DNA of 64,000 nt, from assembly GCA_947561715.1 (NCBI GenBank), contig OX387197.1:20630266-20694265 (forward strand), read 5' to 3'. This DNA comes from Ascidia mentula (Eukaryota > Chordata > Ascidiacea > Phlebobranchia > Ascidiidae). The notes under the pieces were generated by a model, which worked only from the letters and a program-made list of their open reading frames with translations, was not told the DNA's origin and did no database searches. A program made the translations under genes and the position numbers. This document shows positions 1 through 12,900 of this stretch, piece after piece; position 1 is the stretch's first letter, and the number at the start of each line of letters is the position of its first letter.

Positions 1-2546
1 CGTGAAATTGGATGCAATCAAGCGCAGAAAGGTGCGTGTTGTCTCTTGCGTAGGCTATGTTTATCTATAGACTGTGTTGCTCGAACCTCGCCCTTGCGCT
101 GCTTCACTGATGCAAGAAATTGGCATTTCGCGTACATGGGATTTTTGTGGCAGCTCTGTTTTGATTTATGCCCTTGGTGGAGTTTGACTATAGTTTTAAT
201 TTCCCAAGTCTGATCGTAGAAGTTAAAAGAAAGTGATTTACGTGAACATCTGTCGGCCTTCCGTTTGGTGGGTGCATTATAATAGAGAAATCAGTTTTCG
301 TTTTCGTAGAGTGCCCCGCACATCCACCGACCACAAAATCGATGCGATGCCAGGAAGGTGATCCATCACTGTCGGGCAAACGAGCGCATCAAGATCTGTG
401 GGGCCTTAAGTCATTCTCGCATGTGGCTTTATATACACAAGCCATTATTCTTATGTATCTCAGTAGATAATAAACTTGAACATGTCTCCGAGGTAGTTTA
501 TAGTTGGCAATTATTGACGACTTGAATATTATCAAATCTAGGATTTTTTTGTCTGCACCCGCCGCCGCACCGTTTCTACTAAGTTGTGCAATCAAGTCAA
601 ACCCATGACGCGCAAAAAATACGCTTTTACAGCAGTTAAGATGATATTGCTTAAAGATAACATTGTCTGGAGAGATTGGCTCACTTTTACGCAATACTTT
701 ATGAGGCATGCAACTTCATTCGTATGTTACGGGATACCTCTTCGTCCGTATCACGAAATCTCCCATGTCGATAATCTACACTTGTTACCGGTGACCGCGT
801 GGAATATTATCACGTACACTTTAAGGTGCATCTGATTCCTCTGAACCGTCATCACACGTTCACGCGAAAGCACCACAATTTGTGGGATGTTTACGTTGAA
901 TCACCTTCCCATTTAAAGCACTTGTTTTTGAAGTTGCGCCATTTTCGCCTCGCCCCTCCAGTGCTCGTTTACTCAAGCGTGGACAGATTCAGATACCTGA
1001 GTACAGCAACACGTCACATGTTGTGACGAATGCCGATTACGTAACGCGCCTGCCACTAAACCACGGAAAACACCGCGATGCATGTGCTGATTTGTAAAGG
1101 GAACATTTTCGTCGCTCTGTTTGCTCTGCTTACAAAACACGGTTCAAACTTTAACAGATTTCAATTAAGTCAATACTTTGATGAATATTTTTCAACTGCA
1201 AATGTTTGAAATTATTTGCGATATTTTGCTACAATATTATTTTTGAGAACACTAGTGAGGTACGAGAAAACAATTTTGTTACAGTCTGAATGCTTGACTT
1301 ATGACAAATTGGTGTACATGAAACGGCAGGATACCTTAGACTGATGATCCTTCATTTATAAAGCAGACCCGCGTTTGTGCCATCCAGGCAATTTGTATCC
1401 TTTTTGTTGTATTTTTCAGGTGGTTGACATCGTTCGTGGGAATGTACGGGCGGTGATGGAGCGTGTATGGAGAACAAACGATGTTGACTCGATTCGACTC
1501 ATGCGTTTGTTCAATCGGCTTTTTAACAGAATGCACTGGAGCCACGGCCAGGGATTGTGGAATTGCTTCACCACCTCCAGGTAATTTTTCTCTGCCGTCT
1601 CGTGCACCTACTTTGCAGCTAATCCACCGCCTTAGATACTATACCCCATGTAAAAACTCATCCTATTGCTGAAAGTGGAAGGTCTTGCCTGCATTTTAGC
1701 AACTCGTGGGAGACGATCTTCAGCAAGAGCACCGACACAGTCAGCGAAAATGAACTGGAATGTTGTCGCCGCATCGTGCGCCTTTGCAAGGATTGTCTGC
1801 TCATCGTGTACCAGTTTGCTAATGATGCCCGGTCCCATTCATCAATAATGCGTGATGGCAGTTACAAGTCCTCCATTGATAACGCGTCACGTTCGGCTGC
1901 GACATTGACTTCACCTCGCGCTACTAAGATCGCATTGGAAGACATCCCTAAAAGGTACGTCCGGCCAAACGCAAATAGTATTTCGCAATTCCATTGTTAA
2001 TACACAAGCTTGTTTGCCTAGAAATTAAATCCTCCCTCCTAAAATTAGTCACGTTTAATTGACTGCTCGCTTTGATTAATTTTGTTTATTGGTCTTTTGT
2101 TTACGCCACAACTTTTTGCCAAGCTTGTTTCTTCGATCGGATGTGGCCGACGACATTTGGCCCCCTCCCTTGAATAACCGCATTTGATTAATCCTCCCTA
2201 TGTGGTTCTGTTGTTTTGCTTCCATGGTAATTACCAAGCAGGAAGTCGTAATCTTATAGCGCGCTAGTTGCAAATGTGGCCTATCATTGGTGAACCGCAT
2301 ATAGCGCTATAATACGTTCGTATGTGCTATTTTCGGACTTGCGCCACATTTGACCTGTGAGAAACGCTCACCTGTTGTTCGTGTGACGTCAGATTTTCCC
2401 GCGGATTCGCCGCCACTTCTTTGGGAAGGCCGCAAGCCGTAGTATCTTTACCACCGCAACAGCGGCGCTCTACTGCAATTCTGTCTTCGTCACGGCAAAG
2501 AAGTGATCTCGACAACGGAAAGAGTTTCGGTTTTGGACGAAGCTAA
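1..2546 (+). CDS. 3' end of an unrecognised gene (last four exons)
   Basis: I do not recognise this protein. Four exons join in one frame: 1-31 (donor GTGCGT), 1420-1580, 1700-1954 and 2393-2546, ending in TAA at 2544. All acceptors are AG, the donors are GTAATT and GTACGT, and the phases (0, 2, 2) agree. The visible C-terminal 165 or so residues start with a basic helix (KLDAIKRRK), then a helical stretch rich in Arg and Leu with a Trp-containing segment (MHWSHGQGLWNCF), then a Cys-containing helix (ECCRRIVRLCKDCLLIVYQ), and finish in a Ser/Arg-rich low-complexity tail. An AATAAA at 2571 follows the stop by 25 bases. The first exon is only 31 bases long in the window, so its frame rests on phase agreement alone. 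The upstream part lies outside the window. Confidence 0.6.
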
Positions 2547-2570
2547 AAAACAATTGACCGGTGAGCCTCG

Positions 2571-2576
2571 AATAAA
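2571..2576 (+). terminator. Polyadenylation signal of the left-edge gene
   Basis: AATAAA lies 25 bases after the TAA stop of the left-edge gene and is the first such signal after it. Confidence 0.6.
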
Positions 2577-4788
2577 ATGTCACTCCACCTTGGTAATTAT
2601 CTTAAGACCTGTAATACAGCATAATGTGATCAACTACATGCATATTTATGTTTGATACATTTATGCTACTTTTCATGTCACCCTGCCAAGTTGACGCCGA
2701 CGCTCGACCCTCTTGTGTAAAACGACCTCAATAAAATAATTTGGGGCGTAATGTCATTAGTGTAGTTTCGCATTCTTACGAATTTATGTTAAGCTTAGCA
2801 ACAATCAAAATGACGAACTGTTTCAGAGCAGATTTATTGCAACCCACTTGAAAAGGTAATTTACCACCGAGAACGACACATTAAGTTGTATTTTATTCCT
2901 CCCTACAGGCGTTTATTCGTATTGGACGTGACGTTTTGTCGATTTTAGTTCGACTTAATATTTCTACATTTGCTTTGTGCGCTTTCCATGTTGGTTTATG
3001 AGCTATATTTCATGCAATCCGCGGCATATTGGCAGCCCCGTCGTTTTTACGTGATATAGAGTTAATTTAGTTTGTATAGTTACGCTTTAAATACTCCTAT
3101 GAATTGTGTATGCAGTCCCATGCAAAAGTAATGACGTCATAGTGGGTTTGGAAGATATTTAACTGATAATTGTGACAATAATAATTAGTTTTAATAGTCG
3201 ATTATAATCGATCAAATAAAATAAATCTCGTATTTTGCATTTTGCACATCTTCAAATACTGCATGTCAATTATATGGCTTTTTTGTGAAAGTTTTATCGC
3301 CAAATTTATCACTTCAAGTAATGTATCATCCAAAATTGTCGTAAGTGCACTTCATTGAATTCGCCCGCCATTTTGTCATTGTATTGACGAGTGAATCACT
3401 TATTTGTTTTGCTATTTTTACACCACATTTGGTCGTCTGTAGATGGGAATATTTGCACCTTTTCAATGAATAAAAGTCATCATACGCCCTGGTGCGTCCA
3501 ACATATTGACTTGTATGTAATAATACGAAGTGTTAATTTCGGTTTGACGTTAACATACAGACGATTTCGATCGATGGCGTCGTCGATTCTTACAACGTGA
3601 CTGTGTACAGTTGAACGCAAATACTCTGCTTTGTAATACCAATGCTAAAAGATGAACATAACTTTAATGTGAATCGATTAAGACGAACGCAAGCTTTGGA
3701 GGATATCACAGTGCATTCAATCAATAATCACAAAATTTAACGTTCGTGGCTTCATCCAATATATCGACTGTGGTTATATTACTAAAAAGATGATTCATTT
3801 GTTTGTTCCATTGGTTTCTATATATTTACATCTGATGCAGGTCAGCCACAACAGCTACTATGGGTTGAATTTAAATTTCCTTGACCGGTTGTGTGTTTTC
3901 TTTGTCATGGGTTATTTGCTTTTGCGGTAATCGCATCCACTTTTACGGTGTCACGGCCTTTTCGGCAAATTCCGGTCGGCAAGGCGTAAAAGTCGCTGGC
4001 AGAATGAAATATTAATTGCCGTTTGTTTTCGCGCTCCAGCGTTCCGCATCGTTCCGATTTTTAACCAACGACGATCAATTGGCAAAACTGATTGATACCC
4101 GAGTTACCTGCCGATCTGCATTATTCATGTCCGCGATCGTCCTGTTGCTTTATATTTTGTCCGACCCAAAAAGAAAATTGCTGCCCCTTAACTCGCTTCA
4201 GTCTCACTTTAATTGAATCATTTAAACTGGCCTGCCGCAGTAACGACTGGTGTATCACATATTAAAACATACAAAGTATACCATGTGCCAAAAAAGCGAT
4301 AATATTGGAGAGCTGCAGACAACAGCTACACTGATGAGACCTTACAGGTAGAAACACGGCGTGTACACCCTGTCTGCAACATCCAATAAGGAAGTAACGA
4401 AAATGAGTTTAATCATGTGAACTTAATAAAATCGATTGTTGTTCATATACAGAAGGTTAGTTGTCAAAACCTATTTGCTGATAATATGACAAGGAATTGT
4501 TTGCTGACAGTTTATTTATTAACTTCGATTCCACATTGTTAGGTGATCAATATTGGCTCAGCGTAATTATTTTGCCCAAAGGATTAACTTTATACGGATA
4601 GGGAAAATCGACAAAGAAAATATTCTTCACCATATTTATTTGACAAAATTTTCAATCCTTCGTATTTCGATGCAGTGGCATTTCTTTAGAATCTGTGCTG
4701 TTTGGAAACTTTCATTTTTAAGAAGGTCTTGTTACCGTTGAAGCCTCTTTTCTAACTTACCAAGCGAAAAAACTTTAAGCAAATCACT
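2577..4788. other. Intergenic region, no gene seen
   Basis: AT-rich sequence between the left-edge gene and the 3' end of the GnRH-like gene. Short open frames such as 3391-3600 and 4016-4216 lack splice context or recognisable sequence. It contains a perfect CRE-like octamer (TGACGTCA) at 3132-3139 and a degenerate hammerhead element near 4309-4380, listed separately. Confidence 0.5.
4309..4380 (+). repeat. Degenerate copy of the hammerhead-bearing repeat
   Basis: This copy keeps the core CTGATGA (4331-4337), the stem II arm GACC, the loop TTACA, GAAA (4351-4354) and the TGTC cleavage context (4371-4374), the same order as the intact element at 20.3 kb. It starts with the same GAGAGCTGCAGACA end. 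Stem II has lost its closing pair (GGTA instead of GGTC), stem III keeps only about three pairs, and stem I is mostly mispaired. It is probably inactive. Confidence 0.7.
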
Positions 4789-4793
4789 TTATT
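4788..4793 (-). terminator. Polyadenylation signal of the GnRH-like gene
   Basis: AATAAA on the minus strand. Its bases overlap the TAA stop codon (4789-4791) of the last predicted exon of the GnRH-like gene. Confidence 0.5.
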
Positions 4794-5682
4794 GAAAGCG
4801 TCTGGCATGATGAAAAAAGCATAATGATGAACAAATAAATATTGGCAAGTACGCAGCACAACAACTAAATACGGCATCATCAAAAACATACATCGAGCGC
4901 ACAGTTACGATACGAGAGGAAATGTGACGAAACTTTATTTGTGGAAAATTGAATGGAGTCAGGTAAAGAGATTTTCGGATATGGTTAATTTTGATCTGTC
5001 CAATCTGCGAGGTGATTCTGTAACCAAAGCAGGAAGCGTCAAAAATTTGACAAAGCATAACTTTCTGTAGCTGCCCTAACAACGACTTCATATGATACAA
5101 TTAAATATCTAAAAAGATCGATTAAAAAACGGGAAAGGGTCAAAATAATCTAATACTTACTGAGTATTCTCCGTTTTCCTTTGCGACAGCATCCTCTGCG
5201 AGAGCCTGGAGACAGTTTAAATAGTTTTAATTATTTTTCTGCTCGACTTATATTTGTGCAAATATTTTTTGCTTACTTTCAATAGTCCAAGAAGTCTGGT
5301 TTTGCTTGTTTTCATGATCTCCTCCGATAGTACGTTGTCATATTTGTCGTAAATGTTTCGATTTGCAACTGTTGGCCTGTATATTCTGTAGTTAAAAAGC
5401 TGTTCTACGTCATTCATGTCTTCGGTGCTCCTGCAAAGAAACATGTTACAGTCATGAACACTTGTCAATAATTCGCCATTATAACTTGCACATTAATACA
5501 ATTATGGATAACAAAGTCATCCAATCAGTAAAACAAATTTAAAATACAAACCGTTTTCCTCCAGTATTTTGTAGACCAGGCTTGAACCATTTCGTCCAGT
5601 GGCCAGCATCGGCTGCCGAAACTGCGATAAGAAGAAATCCCATAGCGAAAACCCATTGCGCAGCGATCAAATTTCGTTGCAT
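4789..5682 (-). CDS. GnRH-like neuropeptide precursor (GnRH-X-type)
   Basis: Four exons on the minus strand: 5682-5552, 5430-5277, 5205-5161 and 5070-4789, with phases 2, 0, 0, giving 203 residues. Residues 1-26 form a signal peptide (hydrophobic FLLIAVSA, then ADA). Directly after it comes GHWTKWFKPG (27-36), then LQNTG and the amidation-plus-dibasic site GKR (42-44). This layout (signal, HW-containing peptide with PG, GKR, then an acidic associated peptide) is that of GnRH precursors. From memory, the long Ciona peptide GnRH-X also has HWS, WW, PG and an extension ending in an amidated Gly. Odd points: position 1 is Gly rather than the Gln that becomes pyroglutamate, and the peptide is extended past PG. 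Exon 3 may instead run on to a nearby stop, which would remove the last 93 residues; these include two cysteines (CQIFDASC) but have no recognised domain. Receptor and expression are unknown. Confidence 0.7.
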
Positions 5683-5867
5683 TTCGTCACAGTTTTAGGT
5701 TATAATAAATAAATAGTAAATTTTGCACAAAATGTATCTACAAGAAACGGAATATTTAGAAACGTGACCACTATCACATAAACCCAACAACAACTGGGGA
5801 GTAGTACTACAGAAGCGTGCAAGATACGTTTGCAACGCTTTGTATGGGTTTTCAATGCTGAAGCGGG

Positions 5868-5875
5868 TTTATATA
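5868..5875 (-). promoter_or_regulatory. TATA box of the GnRH-like gene
   Basis: TATATAAA on the minus strand lies about 190 bases upstream of the ATG at 5682. A start site some 30 bases further on would leave a 5' leader of about 155 bases. No competing minus-strand gene is visible between it and 6.9 kb. Confidence 0.5.
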
Positions 5876-6908
5876 ACCCAGTCGGAGAGAAGAAATGCAT
5901 GGTGCCTGTGACGCACAGCATTTTCGTCTGCGCTTTTTCTCCCAAAACTTTCTGGATGTCGCTGTTTTGGCAACGGTGTGCACAACCCTTTTGGATAAAT
6001 ACAGTTAGTCATTGTGTCATCAGTTCACTATTTGTTTCCGTTTTTATACTTTGTCAGAAACTGTTGCGAAACGGGAAAAAATCGAAATTACTGGAAATAT
6101 TTCTAAGCGTGTATAGGGTTCGCTGCTTGTGCAAAATATTTAGCTTTTAAGTGAAATAACGTAATAAAATTTACTGCATGGTATTGTTAGATATGTTCAC
6201 TGCTTAGACCAAATACAATTGAAAGTGCTGATATAGACTTGTTTTGCATTCTCATATTAATCTGGTTCTTACTTTTTGTATAATTACGATGATAACGAGC
6301 CAGTTCAATTTTAAAGTTAAACACATTTAAATCATTATTAGGCTAATTAAAAAAGAAATAAGTTGATTTTCGCGAACGCGGACTACAACGTAAATGATCA
6401 ACACATAAATTACTGTACATGAAGCCAAATGGCAGCTATTTTTTAGCATCCATTCGAAAAATCCATTCGAAAATCTCCGAATCTCGTAAACATGAGTCGA
6501 TGAAAATGTTCACACAAATAACGCCATGTATCAAAAACCTTGTCATAATTCCGTAGGGTTAAAATACGTAGATTTATGCTTGTTTGTGTGTTGCCCGTGT
6601 GTATTTATTCGTAAATTTTTCGAACCGAGTTTCTATGTTTTGCGATCAATCACTCGCTAGGTGTCTCAGTTTATGTTTCTATGGAAACTCAAAAGGTTGA
6701 GTTCGATTTGTCTGATTGTATTTCACGTCAAAAAAATATAATGATATTACATCAATAATACAACTGCTCACTTTGTAAGTATGAAGATCCTTTGCTTAGG
6801 TTCAGTATGTTTTATTTACATGACATTTAAAACTTATCTGATACAATGTATGTATTATTATGTGCCTGAAGGTGAAAACTTGTTTAGACATTTGAACTGT
6901 ACTGCACC
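5876..6908. other. Intergenic region between divergent genes
   Basis: About 1 kb lies between the GnRH-like gene (minus) and CFAP57 (plus). It is AT-rich and should contain both promoters. No coding exon or repeat is apparent. Confidence 0.4.
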
Positions 6909-9900
6909 ATGGCAATTGCAGTTGCTCAATCTCACCATATGTTTGGGCTTCGGCCCAGCATCACTGGTAGCATTAATTACCTAGATGAGCAGACTATTGT
7001 ATTTCCATCGGGAAACCAGGTGATTAGATTTAACATTGACCAGAAGCAACAGAGGTTCATACCTGGATCTGAAAAGTCTCAAGGTAATACATTTAACTAA
7101 TTTAAACCATGTTAATTAACAACATTTGTTATTTCCTAGCATTCATTACCTGGCGTTTGCAATTATATATACACAACAAATTTCTTTGTAGGCATGACAG
7201 CTATAGCGCTCAGTCCAAATCGCCGTTATGTTGCGGTTGCTGAGAAGGGGGAAAAACCTACTGTTAGTGTATATGACATGCTACATGACCAATCAAAGAG
7301 GAGAAAGGTAACATCATTTTATAATAAAAACTTGAAAGGAATTATGATGCTATACACCTACACTGGACCCAGATTGGAAAAAATGTCGTGCACTTTTATG
7401 AAAATTTACCGATAATTTGCGCAATAAAAATTAGCCAATACATTATCATACAAAAAACGTAAGCAAATATCAAACTTTCCAATCTGGCACTGAACCATTT
7501 CATGAAATATTTGTGCACCAAAGTTGACTTTTAGTGCATTAATTATGTCTTGTTCTGTCTTATAGTTGCCATTTTCTTTTCAAACTAATTTTAGGGCAGC
7601 TCTCATGAATATTGTTTAGGAAATAAACAGTTTTGAATAATAAAATCTTGTTCGTGGAACCTTGTTTTGTCTCATTTGGTTAATTTTTAAACAAGAATAC
7701 AAATATGCAAATTTTGAAAATAACACTTTTGACATTTTATTCAGACACTGACTGCACCAGATTTACAGACTCATGAATTTGTGAGTTTGGCGTTTTCACC
7801 TGATTCCAAGTATTTGATTGCACAAGGGGCAAAACCAGAATGGATGTTGGTCTATTGGGCTTGGGAGAAATCAAAGATTATGGCCACAATGAAAACTACA
7901 AATCAAACCAGTCAGCCTGTTTATCAAGTAAGTGCATTTTTAAGTGGTAATTTTTCAACAACCTTGATAAACTTATTTTTAGATAAGCTTTAACCCACAA
8001 GACAACACTCAAATATGTGTGACTGGAAATCACATTTTTAAATTATTTCGATATGCTGAAGGAAATTTGAAACAGTTTGGATTTCAAAAGATAGAGCCAC
8101 AGAACTATTTATCACATGCTTGGGTAAACTATTGGCATATGTGAAAAATAAACAAAACAAGTTGCATGTATTTTTAACCTTTGGTTTATGTTTAATGTGC
8201 TGATAAAAATTGCTTTATAATGATTTATGTAAGTTGCATTGCTCAAGATATGTTGCAGGCATGTTAGGCTTTTTTGTTGTAGTCAATCAACCAGTGTTTG
8301 TATAAAAAGGTATCTGATGAACGAGTGGTTGTTGGAAGTGATACTGGAAGACTGCTTCTGTTTGAAAATGGAGAGCTTAAATCTGAATTTCATGCTGCTC
8401 TCCCTGCTGGCTCCATTGCTGAAACCAACAGCATTAGGTAAGATCTCGATAGCAGTAGTATCAGTATAACCAAATTGTTTTAAAAATTAATGTTTGTTTA
8501 GGGCAAGCGTAAGTGTGATTCCAGAAGATGCAGTAAGTGCATCTGGCAGCGGTCTTGGAGCAACTCAAATTACTTCCGTAGTTGCTCATTCCAAGGGGTT
8601 CGCATGTGCTGGTGGGGCTGGAACTGTACACTTGTTTGAGAAAACAGATGAGAAGGATTTTTACCGAAAAACACGAATTGTCAAGGTGGAAAAACATCAT
8701 TGTCATTAAATTAAGTTCAGTCTGTAATTATTTCAATGTTAAAATTTGTAGATACCACCTGATCCACACAGTACAGATCCTACACAAGCAGAAAACCAGT
8801 TAATTGTTGCACTCACTGTAAGTCCTAGTGAAGAAATGCTGGTTGCTGCAACTGATCATAGTCAGTTGTATGGAATTGCATTGTCTTCTGCTGACCTCAG
8901 TAAAGGTTTGTAAAACAAAATATATCTTTGTCATAAAACTCCCTGAATTTTGCTGTTTTCTTAAAAGTAGTGAACGGCAACATTTTAAAACAATACCTGA
9001 TGTTTTTTGTCAGTCGTGTTTCAGATGGTTGACCATGTAATGCTAGAGTATTAGATATCCACAATGTTTCACTAATGTGGTGGTATGTGATTTATGCCAT
9101 CCCAGGTGAACAAGCAACATTTGACCCCCTCACCCACTCATTCCATAGTAGCAGCATCACAGGTCTTGATGTTTGCATCCGAAAGCCATTGATAGCAACC
9201 TGCTCCCTGGACAGATCAGTTAGAATATGGAACTATGAGACCAAGTAATTTTCTAAATTGTCGATGAGATATTTATCTTGAAGTCACATTATTGTGTTTA
9301 ATTAAAAATACTTTTATTTAGTACTTTGGAGCTTTACAAGATTTTCCAAGAGGAGGCATACAGCATTGCTTTGCATCCATCAGGACTTTACATTCTGGTT
9401 GGTTTCAGTGATAAACTGAGACTGATGAATATTCTTATTGATGATATTCGCATCTTCAAGGAGCTGACAATCAGGGGTTGTCGTGAGGTGCGCTTTTAGT
9501 TGCCATTAGCTTACTGTAATCATAAACAAACATATTTTTTCAGTGTGCTTTTAGCAATGGTGGTCATCTATTTGCAGCCGTACATGGAAATGTAATCCAA
9601 GTCTATTCATCTACGACCTTTGAGAATGTTTCGAATCTAAAAGGTCACAACGGCAAAGTATGTAGAATATTGTACTTTATATATTTTGAGAGTCATACTA
9701 AATATCAGTATGTATTAAAATTGACATTGTTTAGGTGCGCGCTATCGCGTGGAGCGCTGATGATAGCAAGCTAATATCAAGTGGCATGGATGGAGCTGTT
9801 TACGAGTGGTCGCCTACCGCCGCCAAGCGGATGAACGAGGTGGTGTTAAAGACATGCGCGTACTCTGGCGTTGCTGTATCACCCAACGGCAAGAACACCT

Positions 9901-12900
9901 ATGCTGTCGGTTCGGATAAGACAATTAAAGAAATCGCAGAATCTCAAGTAAGATATTTCAGCTGCTGTCTATCAAATTACTATGGACAGTAAACACATGC
10001 GTCAAGGTGGTCCAACATGCTTGTTAAAGGTAGATCTAATTAGGCATCATCGTAATTGAATCACAGACTATCGTTAATAATTTATGTAATTAAATTTAAT
10101 CCCCAGGTGGTTACCCAAATACCAGGTAACATATAACCTACACCGGACCCCCAACATGGATTACAGGCGCACCTCATTTCTAAATGTATTACTTCAGATC
10201 CTGAGAACAGTTGATGCGAGTGGAATGACACTTACCCAAGTAGCGATGTCTCACAGTGGAAGGATGCTCTTTTGTGGCACAATGAACGGAGCACTCCGAT
10301 CAATAAAGTTTCCTCTCACTGACGTAGGCGAATGGACGGAACACCAAGGTCATGCCGCTCAAATAACCAAGGTCAGACGCACTTTACGTATTTTGAAATC
10401 TAACATTACGCGGTCGATTTATAAAAACTAGCCGTATGCAGGGTTCATCATGTTTTCAGTGAATCTAATTAAAGTTTTGTTTACAGATGAAAATAACTTA
10501 CGACGACCAGTTTTTGGTCACGGTATCAGAGGATGCTTGCTTGGCGATCTGGAGGGTTTCTGATAAAGAGGGAAGAGGAGTTAAACATGATAGGGAAGTC
10601 CCCTATGCAGAGGAGATTCTCATCACCAAATCCGACTTGGAGGAAAAGGTCCATTTTTTAACACAGTGCAAATTAAGAACATTTTACGAACTTTCGATTT
10701 TGTAATTTAGAACCAGCTCATGTCGGAATTGAAAACCCGAGTTGAGGAGTTGAAGATGGAGAACGAATATCAGCTAAGACTGAAAGACATGAATTACAAC
10801 GAGAAAATTAAGGAACTCACCGAAAAATTTATCCAGGTTAATCAAGTTTTGTTTTGCCCTGGACAATTAAAGCTTTTCTAAAAACTTCTTTATGTAAAAC
10901 TTTGTGGAATACTGTTTGCATTTGTAAGCAAGTAACACAAAATTAACATTGTTGTCAAGGAAATGGAGAGTCTTAAAACAAAGAACCAAGTGCTAAAAAC
11001 AGAAAAAGAAAAGGAAATTGCCAAACACGAGGAGGAGTTGGCAGAAGTAGTCGATAAACACTCCAAAGACATGCAAGATCTTGGTGAGTTGTTTCACACA
11101 TTGTCTACTTGGATGGCCCTGTGGTATAGTGCGAGTAATTTTCATGTACTTCGTACGTTTTATGCAGAGTCAACCAACAACCAGAAGTTGATGTTGGAAT
11201 ACGAAAAGTACCAGGAGCTGCAGGCTAAATCCCAACGGATGCAGGAGGATTACGAAAGACAACTTCAGGATGCTGATGAAAGCAAAGAACAAGCACTGGA
11301 AGAACTGACGGAATTTTACGAAACAAAACTCCAGGAGAAGAGCTCGCAATTGGAACAGGTCATTATTGTAGAATGTTAGTCATAGAGATCAACAACGTTA
11401 AATTAATCTATGCAAAGGTCGGGTCGGCCAAATATCTTGGTTGCTTTAACCCCTTGTCTCCTTGTGGTTTAAATTAACGTCTCTCAATATGCAGGTTCTG
11501 GCTAGAATGCTGCTAAATAAAGTAGATGGTGTCTGACCTTTGCCTTAATTTAATTAAGGGTGGTCCAAGTTTGTAAGTATCCCGGGCCGCAGTATTGTTT
11601 CAGCGTAAGCTGGTGGTGAAATTAATGGGAGTCTGCCAAAAGAACATATGTTACCTACGTCAATGAGTTACGTCCCTAAAAAAATCACCCTTTAAAAAAA
11701 AAAAAATAAGTTATTTTTTAAAGTTGGGAATATTCCGATGTGCTCTGAGGGTTACAAGAAATCACGTCGCGTCAGCGTGTAGATAACCCTAAATTAATTA
11801 AGTCATGACCCAGGCAAACGACGAGGCTCGACAGCAGCAGCGCGAATACGAAGAAACCAAACGTCAAATTGAAGAGGACGCCGACCGTGAAATTCTCGAC
11901 ATCAAGAACAAGTATGAACGTCGTCTCAGGGACGAAATTGAAACCAACATGCGCCTGAAGGGAGAATCGGGAATCATGAGAAAGAAGGTGACGCGCGACC
12001 ACTTGTGACCAAAAATATTTACGTTGGTTTGTTGCAAAACTGTGCAATTTATATTTGGTTTGGTATAGTTGAAATGCCCAAATGCCTTTAAAGTGCTTCC
12101 ACACTAAATACTCCGTTTGTTTGCAGTTTAACAGTCTGAACAAGGAGATCGAAAGCAAGAACGAAGAAATAAAAACCATGCAACAAGAGAAGCAGAAGTT
12201 GGAAAATGTTATTAAATCCTTGGAAAAGGATATTCACGGCCTGAAGAAGGAAATTCAGGAGAGAGACGAAACCATTCAAGATAAAGTAGGCATTGCTTAA
12301 AGTTGCTATTTATTTGTTGCTTGTTTATGTTGTTGTAATAAACATTGCTGGTAACAACAGGTCACGGTAACGTTTAATGATAAATACATGGTAAATTTAA
12401 CTGGGCCCTGGCGTTTCTACCGCCGCAACACACATTCTCTGTACACGTTCTACACAACTTTGATCTTACCTGCAATTGTTTATTGTCTTAGGAAAAGCGC
12501 ATTTACGACTTAAAAAAGAAGAACCAAGAGCTGGAGAAGTTTAAGTTTGTGCTTGACTACAAGATCAAGGAACTGAAGAAACAAATCGAACCAAGGGAAA
12601 ACGACATTAAGGCGATGAAGGAACAAATTCAGGTTGGCACACTGTGACAAACTTATATGATAAATAAATAAATATTTATATTGAAAGACTTTTATATTGA
12701 ACATTTTTTTGGGTGGATCTATACCACAATTGCGGATGACCGTACTTTTAGCAATAATAGTACACATAAGAAGCACTTGCCAAAAACAGAATCGTTATTC
12801 AGGAAATGGAGAGTGAGCTTGAGAGATTCCACAAGCAGAACACGCAACTTGATCTTACAATCACAGAGTTGAAGCAAAAATTAAGGGCTACAGACAAAGA

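Noticed and set aside
188..1026. Several short open frames on both strands
   Set aside because: They fall in the 1.4-kb intron between the first two visible exons of the left-edge gene; none has splice signals in phase or familiar sequence.
5037..5070. Natriuretic-peptide-like CFG motif (SCFGYRI) in the tail of the GnRH-like precursor
   Set aside because: The ring-closing cysteine and the DRI core are missing at the required spacing, so the resemblance is too weak.
5830..6150. 106-codon plus-strand frame upstream of the GnRH-like gene
   Set aside because: No recognisable domain or splice context, and it overlaps the likely promoter and TATA box of the minus-strand gene.
11480..11510. A 27-base candidate exon in CFAP57 intron 16
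   Set aside because: It has AG and GT borders, but its peptide is not conserved, and the neighbouring exons already join in phase through the GTTAGT donor at 11375.
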